From NCBI GenBank assembly GCA_030670715.1, contig DAOVBC010000147.1:1-6255 (forward strand): a DNA stretch of 6,255 nucleotides. Direction: 5' to 3'. Made by a program: the position numbers and the translations under genes. Positions 1-6,252 of this stretch are shown one piece after another (the first letter of the stretch is position 1; each line of letters starts with the position of its first letter). The notes under the pieces were generated by a model. The model saw only the letters and a list, made by a program, of their open reading frames with translations. It did not search any database and was not told where the DNA came from. This DNA comes from Deltaproteobacteria bacterium (GTDB lineage Bacteria; Desulfobacterota; Desulfobacteria; Desulfobacterales; SG8-13).

Positions 1-204
1 CTTGAATTCCGAAAAGCCGGAAAATCCAAGACCATTGACAAATCGTATCACCGTTGCCTCGGAAACGTTTGACTGGGCCGCAATTTGGGTGGCATTCAGA
101 AGAATCGCTTGATTCAAATTGTGAAAGAGGTAATCGGCAACTTTCCGTTGGCTGGGAGGAAGGGTCTTGTATTTTGCCGAGATTTGTTGAAAGAGTTCTT
201 CCAT
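1..204 (-). CDS. RpiR/MurR-family transcriptional regulator, N-terminal part (cut by window edge)
   Basis: Reading the minus strand from the ATG at 204-202 gives 68 codons open to the window edge, beginning MEELFQQISAKYKTLPPSQR. This matches the N-terminal HTH domain of the RpiR family: an amphipathic opening helix, the PSQRKVADYLF segment (residues 17-27), then the helix-turn-helix LNATQIAAQSNVSEATVIRF (36-55) and the GLGFSGFSEFK ending (58-68) typical of the domain. Family members usually continue into a sugar-isomerase (SIS) domain that senses a phosphosugar; that part would lie left of the window, so the effector and targets cannot be named. No strong Shine-Dalgarno precedes the ATG. A GTG two codons upstream (210-208) is a possible alternative start, and an in-frame TGA lies a little further upstream. 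The gene is divergent from the channel gene. Family assignment is firm; function beyond 'DNA-binding regulator' is not visible. Confidence 0.9.
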   Translation of the reverse strand, partial: MEELFQQISAKYKTLPPSQRKVADYLFHNLNQAILLNATQIAAQSNVSEATVIRFVNGLGFSGFSEFK

Positions 205-250
205 AACCACTAACGTATTGAGGGAAAATATTCATATATAAAAATAATGA

Positions 251-313
251 TGAATTAATTTCACAATTACTGTTTTTTGTCAAGCGAATAACTAAATTAT
301 TGAGTTAATTTCA
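251..313. promoter_or_regulatory. Pair of 13-bp near-palindromic direct repeats, candidate operator
   Basis: TGAATTAATTTCA at 251-263 and TGAGTTAATTTCA at 301-313 differ at one base and start exactly 50 bp apart, close to five helical turns. Each has TGA/TCA outer symmetry. The first copy overlaps the proposed -10 box of the regulator gene; the second lies upstream of both its -35 box and the plus-strand promoter candidate. RpiR-family proteins commonly bind AT-rich palindromes and regulate their own or divergent genes, so autoregulation is a reasonable inference. The surroundings are very AT-rich, so chance similarity is possible. Confidence 0.35.
254..283 (-). promoter_or_regulatory. Candidate sigma70 promoter for the RpiR-type regulator
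   Basis: On the minus strand there is a perfect TTGACA at 283-278, an 18-bp spacer, then ATTAAT at 259-254 (4 of 6 to TATAAT). Transcription would start near 247, leaving a leader of about 40 nt before the ATG at 204. The -35 box is strong and the -10 is weak. The -10 sits inside one of the repeated near-palindromes, as expected of a repressible promoter. Confidence 0.4.
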
Positions 314-327
314 AAAAAAATTTAATC

Positions 328-354
328 TTGGCAAACAGATGAATATAATATAAT
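328..354 (+). promoter_or_regulatory. Candidate plus-strand promoter toward the foldback element and channel gene
   Basis: TTGGCA (328-333, 5 of 6 to the -35 consensus) is followed after 15 bp by a perfect TATAAT (349-354); an overlapping second TATAAT lies at 344-349. The spacer is shorter than the usual 16-18 bp and the region is AT-rich, so this is tentative. If used, the channel transcript would have a leader of roughly 390 nt containing the whole 401-683 foldback element. I saw no better promoter between 684 and 749. Confidence 0.3.
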
Positions 355-400
355 TTATGTTACATTCGAGATAGATGCAGAAGATGTCCGGATACCCAGA

Positions 401-683
401 TACTTGAGAGGTCGGGGAGTTTCTATCGCTAAACCTCGGTTAGAGCGGAATGGGTTATCTGCACATTAGTGGGCACTGTTTGAATGCTTTAGGGATCGTT
501 ACGAAAGAACAGCAGGATATTCAATATTCAATGAGCGCTGCAATCGTTGTGACGCTCCTAACCTATTGATTTAATGCCCTTTATCTGTTATTTCGTTACG
601 AACCCTTGGGCATGAGTTTGCCCGCTGATGTGCGGATAATTCATGGAGCTCTCATCTCAAAAAATTCCCCGACCCCTCAGGTA
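401..683 (+). repeat. Long imperfect-palindrome (foldback) element upstream of the channel gene
   Basis: Nested inverted arms share nearly one centre (about 542-549). They are: 401-422 with 662-683 (19 of 22 Watson-Crick pairs); 450-475 with 619-644 (21 of 26, the other five all G-T); 484-511 with 586-613 (22 of 28); and an apical hairpin 533-543/547-557. The outer arm has a GGTCGGGGA core and each outer boundary reads TA, compatible with a TA target duplication or simply with TA belonging to the repeat. No coding potential was found inside. The structure fits a MITE-like foldback element or a structured RNA. Across these stems, the plus strand has 11 G-U-compatible positions and the minus strand 2, so I assign it to plus. 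The mobile family is not recognised. Confidence 0.75.
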
Positions 684-749
684 ATTAGGCAACCGAGAAG
701 GAAGATATCATTTCAAGATGATGTAAAAAAACCGGATGGATGGTAACCC

Positions 750-1811
750 ATGATGAAAAAAACCATGCTGTTTATCTGTTTGATTTTCCAATTCCTTGCC
801 TCTCCTTATTTTACATCCGCTGAAACGGATTCTCAGATAAATATCGCCATAAAAGAATTCCCCCCCTTTGTTTTCAAGGAGTTAAAGGGCTTCTGTATTG
901 ATATGGCCAAGGTCATTTGTAAAAAAAACAACCTGACTCCGAAATTTGTCAGATATCATAGTGTCCCTGAAGTGCTTAAGGCGGTGGAATCCGAAGAATG
1001 TCATATTGGTTTTTCCGGCATCACAATTACGGCGGACCGGGAGAAGCGGGTTGATTTTTCGCAACCATTTTTTGATTCCGGGCTATCCATTGCCGTGAGG
1101 GCAGAACCGTCTAGCGGTCTTACCGGCCTATATATTATCGTGCTGAAATTGATCGGATATTCGGCTATTCTGTTTTTTATCGCGCTTACTGTCGTTGCGC
1201 ATATTATATGGTTTATCGAAAAAAATGACAGGGATCCCAAAGGCTTTCCTACTAACTACAGCAAAGGCATTTCGGATGCATACTGGTGGTCGGTGGTCAC
1301 AATGACGACCGTGGGATATGGGGATAAGTGCCCGAAAAAGGTGAGCGGCAGGATTATTGCGGGCATCTGGATGATCATCGGCATCATGTGGTTTGCCGGC
1401 TTTACCGCCACCCTCTCATCTGCATTAACGGTTGATAAGATTGAACACGGAGAGGTTAAAGACTTGTCGGATCTCCAAAATAAATATGTTGCGGTGATCA
1501 GGGGTACCACCAGTGAAAATTATCTTCGCTTCCATAATGTAAAGATACTGCTGGCCGATAATTTAGATGATCTAATCGGCAATTTAAAGAATCAAAATGC
1601 AGATGCCGTTGTTTACGATGCCCCGGCGCTGATGTATATTTCTAAAAACGACCCATCTATTAAAGTGGTGGGAGAGATGTTTGATAAGCAACGGTACGGG
1701 GTTGTCTTCCCTCAAAACGGGAATCCTTATTACAAAGAAGTATTTAACATCGCCATTATCGATATGCAAAAAACCGGGGAGTACCAGAAAATTTATAACA
1801 AATGGTTTTAA
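750..1811 (+). CDS. Prokaryotic ionotropic glutamate receptor-like potassium channel (GluR0 type)
   Basis: The 353-residue protein has the order of bacterial GluR0-type ligand-gated K+ channels. A signal peptide (about 1-24, ending FTSA) is followed by the first half of a periplasmic amino-acid-binding fold (about 29-120). Then come TM1 (about 127-156), a re-entrant pore loop with the potassium filter TTVGYGD (186-192), TM2 (about 200-227), and the second half of the binding fold (about 236-353). In the family, an Arg in the ITITADR segment (here R97) holds the ligand alpha-carboxylate and a late Asp (here D290 in VVYDAP) holds the alpha-amino group. Both are present, as is a GTTS turn (252-255) resembling the receptor GST motif, so an amino-acid ligand is likely but its identity is not. 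The protein should sit in the inner membrane with the sensor in the periplasm, as a tetramer by family analogy. ATG codons at 750 and 753 are tandem; GGATGG at 738-743 is a plausible ribosome site favouring 750. The gene is monocistronic as seen, bracketed by two foldback elements. Confidence 0.93.
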   Translation: MMKKTMLFICLIFQFLASPYFTSAETDSQINIAIKEFPPFVFKELKGFCIDMAKVICKKNNLTPKFVRYHSVPEVLKAVESEECHIGFSGITITADREKRVDFSQPFFDSGLSIAVRAEPSSGLTGLYIIVLKLIGYSAILFFIALTVVAHIIWFIEKNDRDPKGFPTNYSKGISDAYWWSVVTMTTVGYGDKCPKKVSGRIIAGIWMIIGIMWFAGFTATLSSALTVDKIEHGEVKDLSDLQNKYVAVIRGTTSENYLRFHNVKILLADNLDDLIGNLKNQNADAVVYDAPALMYISKNDPSIKVVGEMFDKQRYGVVFPQNGNPYYKEVFNIAIIDMQKTGEYQKIYNKWF

Positions 1812-1842
1812 TCTGAATACAGGATCAAAAAGCTCATTTTAC

Positions 1843-2195
1843 TAAATAACTCAAGTTTCGCACACCTTTTTCAAACCGCAGCATTGAATAGCGAAGCGTT
1901 GAGCCCAACTGAAGGTGTAAACCGGGCCACGCAGGCCATTTTCTTACAGCCGATATGAATTTATACCCAGGCGGAGTGGTCCCATATGAGGGATGGGGCC
2001 AAAGGTTGGTTAAGCTCAATAATAGCGTGCAATTCATCCCCCATATGGGACCACTGAGATACGAGGGCGAAATCGAGTAACATATCGGCTTCCAGAAAAT
2101 ACCCTGCGCAACCCGTTTCACATCCGATTTTATACTACAGGCCTCAACCGCAGTGGATTTTTTACGAAAAAAGTGTGCGAAACTCGAGTAAATAA
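1843..2195 (-). mobile_element. Foldback MITE-like element with 7-bp target-site duplication
   Basis: The element body is 1850-2188 (339 bp), flanked on both sides by TAAATAA (1843-1849 and 2189-2195), a perfect 7-bp direct repeat. Terminal inverted repeats 1850-1872 and 2166-2188 match at 21 of 23 positions around a TTTCGCACAC core. A second arm pairs 1914-1957 with 2081-2124 (33 of 44, in register with the ends), and a third pairs 1976-1995 with 2035-2054 (19 of 20, containing CATATG). No transposase is encoded. It fills the gap between the converging channel and acylase genes, so it interrupts neither. Its stems could act as a bidirectional terminator or 3' barrier. Across these arms the minus strand has 9 G-U-compatible positions against 1 for plus, hence the strand given. 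The parent transposon family is not recognised. Confidence 0.75.
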
Positions 2196-2224
2196 AAAAC
2201 AGCATTGAAGCGCAGTGAAAATGT

Positions 2225-4645
2225 TTATGAAATATTCGGAATCGGTGCGGGTTCCAGGACCAGGGTCCCTTCGCTGTGCCGCTCGAGATCAGCGCGATTG
2301 ATCCACACCGGATGGTATCGGCCATTCAGATAGAGGCCAACCTGGTCTTTATAGTGGGGGCTTCCGAGCAGCCCGGACTGGCCCGTGGGAAGAACGTGCA
2401 GGGCGGCGGCCGGGTCTGACATATCGACAATCATTCTCTGGGAGGCGCCAACCAGAACGTTAAAAGGTTTTGTGTAATCGTACTGTTTTTTATTTATTGT
2501 CAAATGGTTGCCCGGCACCGGATACGGGCCGAGATTGAAAATATGGTTTAGCGGCTTTCTTTTGCTGAATGTATGGGCGAATGTCAGCGTGTGCAGCCGG
2601 CCCCAGGTCCAGCCGGCCATGTCGGCACCAAAGGTATCTTCGAGCTGATCCACCGCCTGGCGCAGGCTTTGTTCGATAATGTTCTCCATTGTCTCCGGAT
2701 CGGGCGTATCAACGTTATCTATCCAGGCGGAGTGATTTGTTCGCAGCATCTTCCTCAACGCCCGCGGAGCAAAGATGATGAGTTCCAGGTATCGGTGAAA
2801 GAGGTCCTGGCCGAGCTCGTCTTTAAATATATTTTCCAGAAGCTTGAGATAGCTCATTTCAAAGATACAGGCTGCAGTGCTATTTGCAGTCATCCTGTAT
2901 TCCCAGCCCTCGAAGACGTCTTGCAGTTTTACTGCAAGCGTACCGGTCAATCGGGTTTTTATGACACGAATGAATTCCGGAACGATTTCAGCTGCCAGCG
3001 GGCAGTAGACATCTGATTGTATTTTCTGGATGTCATGGATCGACAATCTCTTTTTTCGCATAAGAAGTTGCCGGATGCGGCTGATCCTGTCGGCGGGTTC
3101 CCAGTAGTTGCCGATTGCAAATGGATAGGAATTCCCGCTCACTTTGTTGTTAGCGGTGGCGATATAGCCCCGTTCCGGGTTGATCATGTGCGGCTTTTTT
3201 TCAAAAGGCACATAGCCCTGCCATTCGTATTCCGGGGTCCAGCCGGGCACCGGCAGCAGTCCGTTGCCCTTGCGGCGAATGGGTATGGCGGCACAGCACC
3301 AGTAACCGATGTTGCCGCTGCTGTCCGCGAAGACAAAATTCTGTCCCGGTGCTTCCCACCGCCTGAGGGCCTGGATGACAGCATTTATATTTTCCGCTTT
3401 TAAAATTAGATAGCTTGACTTCAGCGGTTTTTCGACATCATTAGCGGCCCAGCGGGATGAAATCGCACGGTTTTTTGATATTTTAATTGACCCCGGGACG
3501 ATCGGTCCGTGGCGTGTGATAAGAATTTCAACTTCCACCGGATCCTTTCCCTTGACCTCAATGACCTGCCGATCGGATGTCATGTCCTCCCACTGACCTC
3601 GATACCGGTACTGATGCGGATTTTCAGGATTGAGTTTTTCAATGTAAAAATCGACATCGTCGACCATGACATTGGTTACACCCCACGCAACATGGCGGTT
3701 GTGGCCCACGGAAACGGCCGGAAGACCGGGTATCACAAAGCCGGCCGCATCCACAGAAGGGCAGACCAGATGTACCTCCCACCATATAGACGGATTGGTC
3801 AGGCTCAGGTGCGTATCGTTGGCAAGGAGCGGTTTGCCGGTAACCGACTTTTTTCCCGAAACGACCCAGTTGTTGCTGGCGGGTGACGGCAGTATGCCGG
3901 CAATCTGTTCCACCACCTGGGCAGCTTCTGCGGGGCGGACAGCGTCACCCGAAATAATTTGACTTTCTTCAGGAACTATCAGGTCGCTGTCGTCATAATC
4001 GGCCGGAAAAGCTTCTTTAAACTTTTCTTCACCGACTTTTTCCAAAATATCCGCCGCCGTTAAATCCACCTTCCATCCGAAACTCAATCCCCAGTTAAGA
4101 ACGCGGAAGATGGCACTGATGTCATCAACATCCCACGGTTCGGGACGGTGGCGAAGCAATTTGAATTCAAGCGGCAACCGGTTATTGCGGTTTTTCAGGT
4201 AAGCATTTATGCCCTGTATATAGGCCCGGGGGATAAAAGAAAGGTCGGCCGGATATCCGCTGTGTTCCTTTTCTGCACCGGCAGAGAGCATCCGGAAGTA
4301 CCGGTCGACGTCAACCAGTTTTTCACCGAATAATTCCGATAGTCTTCCGTGACCCAGTCGGCGCAGCAATTCCATTTGCCAGAGACGATCCTGGGCGGTG
4401 GCATACCCCATGGCAAAGTAAAGATCAGCCTCGTTGCGCGCATAAATATGCGGTATGCCATAGGTGTCTCTTATGATCTCGACTTTTTCGCTTATGCCGG
4501 CAAGCGTGACGGTTCCTGATATCTGCGGCAGGCTTCGTTTTATCGTCCACTGAAACCACAGGAACCCCGCCGCGGACGCCATGATGAAGATACCGAGCAG
4601 GCCGACACCGGTTAATATAATCTGTTTTTTGTACTTATTTTTCAT
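2225..4645 (-). CDS. Penicillin acylase-family (peptidase S45) amidohydrolase, membrane-anchored or exported
   Basis: From the ATG at 4645-4643 the protein is 806 residues, normal for S45 acylases, which are exported N-terminal-nucleophile hydrolases that hydrolyse amide bonds of acylated substrates after self-cleavage. Residues about 9-31 form a hydrophobic segment after a basic start (a signal anchor or uncleaved signal). The alpha region has VEIIRDTYGIPHIYA and GYATAQDRLWQMELLRRLGHG, family hallmarks. The predicted catalytic Ser is S257 in PASNNWVVSG, which becomes residue 1 of the beta chain; NDTHL (276-280) and TRHGPIVPG (377-385) follow. The oxyanion Asn is probably N499 or N500 in ATANNK, with a supporting Arg at R520. 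Substrate (beta-lactam, acyl-homoserine lactone or other) cannot be read from sequence. A GTG at 4663-4661 would add six residues; I prefer the ATG because the protein then opens with a basic signal-like stretch and the promoter candidate lies close. Neither start has a good ribosome site. It ends near a foldback element. Confidence 0.93.
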   Translation of the reverse strand: MKNKYKKQIILTGVGLLGIFIMASAAGFLWFQWTIKRSLPQISGTVTLAGISEKVEIIRDTYGIPHIYARNEADLYFAMGYATAQDRLWQMELLRRLGHGRLSELFGEKLVDVDRYFRMLSAGAEKEHSGYPADLSFIPRAYIQGINAYLKNRNNRLPLEFKLLRHRPEPWDVDDISAIFRVLNWGLSFGWKVDLTAADILEKVGEEKFKEAFPADYDDSDLIVPEESQIISGDAVRPAEAAQVVEQIAGILPSPASNNWVVSGKKSVTGKPLLANDTHLSLTNPSIWWEVHLVCPSVDAAGFVIPGLPAVSVGHNRHVAWGVTNVMVDDVDFYIEKLNPENPHQYRYRGQWEDMTSDRQVIEVKGKDPVEVEILITRHGPIVPGSIKISKNRAISSRWAANDVEKPLKSSYLILKAENINAVIQALRRWEAPGQNFVFADSSGNIGYWCCAAIPIRRKGNGLLPVPGWTPEYEWQGYVPFEKKPHMINPERGYIATANNKVSGNSYPFAIGNYWEPADRISRIRQLLMRKKRLSIHDIQKIQSDVYCPLAAEIVPEFIRVIKTRLTGTLAVKLQDVFEGWEYRMTANSTAACIFEMSYLKLLENIFKDELGQDLFHRYLELIIFAPRALRKMLRTNHSAWIDNVDTPDPETMENIIEQSLRQAVDQLEDTFGADMAGWTWGRLHTLTFAHTFSKRKPLNHIFNLGPYPVPGNHLTINKKQYDYTKPFNVLVGASQRMIVDMSDPAAALHVLPTGQSGLLGSPHYKDQVGLYLNGRYHPVWINRADLERHSEGTLVLEPAPIPNIS

Positions 4646-4678
4646 GAAGGTTTTAACCGGCACAGAATGTTTGCACGC

Positions 4679-4707
4679 TTTATAAGTGGGCAGATACTAA
4701 ATATCCA
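4679..4707 (-). promoter_or_regulatory. Candidate sigma70 promoter for the acylase gene
   Basis: On the minus strand, TGGATA (4707-4702, 4 of 6 to TTGACA) and TATAAA (4684-4679, 5 of 6 to TATAAT) are separated by exactly 17 bp. Transcription would begin near 4672, about 27 nt before the ATG at 4645 but only about 9 nt before the GTG at 4663, which supports the ATG start. No sigma54-type -24/-12 pair (GG-N10-GC) was found here, so direct control by the neighbouring sigma54 activator is not supported. Confidence 0.35.
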
Positions 4708-4745
4708 CTAATTGGAGGATGGATAAATAGAATGATCAAATTCAA

Positions 4746-4780
4746 TGATCCAGTATCCAGTATCGAGTATCCAGGATCGG
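4746..4780. repeat. Short heptamer tandem repeat, about five degenerate units
   Basis: Five consecutive 7-bp units read TGATCCA, GTATCCA, GTATCGA, GTATCCA and GGATCGG, with consensus GTATCCA. Further isolated TATCC or GGATA words occur at 4702, 4721, 4831 and 4837 in the same spacer. This could be a slippage-prone simple repeat or a cluster of protein-binding sites. It lies between the response-regulator and acylase genes. No function can be assigned. Confidence 0.55.
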
Positions 4781-4841
4781 TTAACCAGTTTGGCGAGTTG
4801 CTTTCCAGCCAGCAGGAATAACCATCAAAATATCCAGGATA

Positions 4842-4853
4842 GGATGGCCATCC
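4842..4853. other. Perfect 12-bp palindrome just downstream of the response-regulator gene
   Basis: GGATGGCCATCC is its own reverse complement and begins 8 bp past the response-regulator stop codon on the minus strand. There is no room for a good hairpin loop and no following T-run, so it is not a convincing intrinsic terminator. It could be a dimeric protein-binding site. It shares the GGAT/ATCC word with the heptamer repeat nearby. Confidence 0.35.
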
Positions 4854-4860
4854 GATTCTA

Positions 4861-6252
4861 CTATTTTCGAAATGGTTCCGCCTTGACCCCATACCGGCGC
4901 ATGATCTGCTGCAACGCCTGACGTTCAAGCCCGCACTGACGGGCCGCCCGGGATACGTTACCTTTATTCTCGGTCAGCAGGTTTGAAATATATTCGAGGT
5001 TGAATTGCACGAGGGTTTGTTCTTTGGCCTTTTTGTAAGGTAAATCAATAAATGAATTATAAAAAGTACTTTCGGTTTTTTGTTTTTTATTCAGGTCCAC
5101 ATTCTGCAGGCGAATTTCCGCGGTCTTTGAAAACAGTATGCCCCGCATGATAATATTTTCCAGTTCCCTGACGTTGCCTTCCCACGGTTGCCTCATAAAC
5201 ACTTCCATTAATTCCGGGGACAGTTTTTTTAACGGCTGGTTCAATTTGGCGCAGTGTTTCTCCAGCAGATAATTGGCAATGATCGGGATGTCTTCCGGGT
5301 GTTCTCTCAGCGGAGGCAGTTTGATGGGCAGCACATTCAAGCGATAGTAGAAATCGTCCCTGAATTCTCCTTTTTTTATCTTCTCTTCCAGGGTCTGATT
5401 GGTAGAGGCGATAATGCGTACATCCACCGCAATCGACTTGGTGTCCCCCAGTGGTTTGATTTCTTTTTCCTGCAGCACCCGCAGCAATTTGGTTTGAATT
5501 GTCGGGCTGACATCGCCGATTTCATCTAAAAAAATAGATCCTCGTTGGGCTTCCTGAAACAGGCCGATTTTATTCTGCGATGCATGGGTAAAAGCGCCTT
5601 TTTTGTAACCGAACAGTTCACTTTCCAGGATGTTCTCAGGGACAGTGGGGCAGCTGACCGCCACAAACGGCTTATTGCTGCGGTTGCTCAGGTTGTGGAC
5701 CGCCCTTGCCACAAGTTCTTTTCCGGTGCCTGACTCGCCGGTGATCAGCACGGTCAAATCCGTTTTAGCGACCATCAGGATTGTTTCATAAACCCGGTTC
5801 ATGGCGGCGCTTTTCCCGACGATATTCTGAAACGCTCTACTATCCCGACATTCTATCTGCAGTCTTATATTTTCCTTCAGAAGCTCACTTCTTTCCAGGG
5901 CCTTTTCCAGACGCACGATGAGCGCGTCATGGTCAAACGGCTTGGTGACAAAGTCATAGGCGCCGTTGCGCATTGCCTGAACAGCCATATCCACCGTACC
6001 GTATGCCGTCATCATCACCCCGGTGATATTCGAATTTTCCCGTTTGATCAGTTCCAGAAGTTCCAGGCCGTCCATCTCCGGCATTTTTATGTCCGCCAGA
6101 ACCAGGTCAAATTGATCCCGTGAAAGAATCTGCAGGGCCTCTTTGCCCGAGGATGCCGTTTCAATCCGGCAGTCCAGATCAGGCTCCAGGCTGCGTTTCA
6201 ACAGCTGCAGCATATCACGTTCATCATCAACGATTAGAATGGATTTCGGCAT
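4861..6252 (-). CDS. Sigma54-dependent response regulator, NtrC family
   Basis: The complete 463-residue protein has three domains. The receiver (about 3-120) has the acidic pair D9/D10, phosphoacceptor D54 in LADIKMPEMDG, T82 and K104. The AAA+ sigma54-activator domain (about 143-375) has Walker A GESGTGKE (172-179), the sigma54-contacting loop as GAFTHA (219-224) instead of the usual GAFTGA, Walker B GSIFLDE (238-244), YYRLNVLPI (302-310) and WEGNVRELEN (357-366). The C-terminal Fis-type HTH is about 420-456 (NKGNVSRAARQCGLERQALQ). On phosphorylation by a cognate histidine kinase it should oligomerise, hydrolyse ATP and open sigma54 promoters. The ATG is at 6252-6250, with only three bases of upstream sequence visible, so the ribosome site and any upstream kinase gene are outside the window. 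The acylase gene follows in the same direction after about 200 bp. Targets are unknown; no sigma54 promoter was found in the window. Confidence 0.96.
   Translation of the reverse strand: MPKSILIVDDERDMLQLLKRSLEPDLDCRIETASSGKEALQILSRDQFDLVLADIKMPEMDGLELLELIKRENSNITGVMMTAYGTVDMAVQAMRNGAYDFVTKPFDHDALIVRLEKALERSELLKENIRLQIECRDSRAFQNIVGKSAAMNRVYETILMVAKTDLTVLITGESGTGKELVARAVHNLSNRSNKPFVAVSCPTVPENILESELFGYKKGAFTHASQNKIGLFQEAQRGSIFLDEIGDVSPTIQTKLLRVLQEKEIKPLGDTKSIAVDVRIIASTNQTLEEKIKKGEFRDDFYYRLNVLPIKLPPLREHPEDIPIIANYLLEKHCAKLNQPLKKLSPELMEVFMRQPWEGNVRELENIIMRGILFSKTAEIRLQNVDLNKKQKTESTFYNSFIDLPYKKAKEQTLVQFNLEYISNLLTENKGNVSRAARQCGLERQALQQIMRRYGVKAEPFRK

Noticed and set aside
401..683. Riboswitch of a known class or a retron msr-msd region
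   Set aside because: No known aptamer core was recognised and no reverse transcriptase is nearby. The symmetrical foldback architecture fits a repeat element better.
736..753. Five-codon minigene ATG GAT GGT AAC CCA TGA overlapping the channel start codon
   Set aside because: The TGATG overlap is suggestive of translational coupling, but the first ATG falls inside the likely ribosome site of the channel gene and so short a frame is expected by chance.
1879..2209. 10-bp direct repeat CAGCATTGAA at 1879-1888 and 2200-2209, one copy inside and one just outside the second foldback element
   Set aside because: It does not coincide with the element ends, and the TAAATAA duplication already explains the boundaries. 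It is probably chance or an older trace.
1834..2325. 163-codon minus-strand open frame crossing the second foldback element and the acylase 3' end
   Set aside because: It overlaps the well-supported acylase in another frame, its sequence is derived from the palindromic element, it has no recognisable domain, and its composition is unlike a real protein.
2573..3962. Several plus-strand open frames of 98-147 codons antisense to the acylase gene
   Set aside because: They are shadows of the acylase coding strand, with no domain signatures or ribosome sites and with unnatural composition.
4746..4780. Possible CRISPR-like array
   Set aside because: The units are 7 bp, tandem and without spacers, so this is a simple repeat.
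4842..4860. Intrinsic terminator after the response regulator
   Set aside because: The palindrome leaves at most a 4-bp stem with a 4-base loop and is not followed by a T-run on the minus strand.
4646..4860. Sigma54 promoter upstream of the acylase
   Set aside because: I looked for GG-N10-GC on the minus strand near the acylase start; the nearest candidate, around CTGGCTGGAAAGC, has the wrong spacing.
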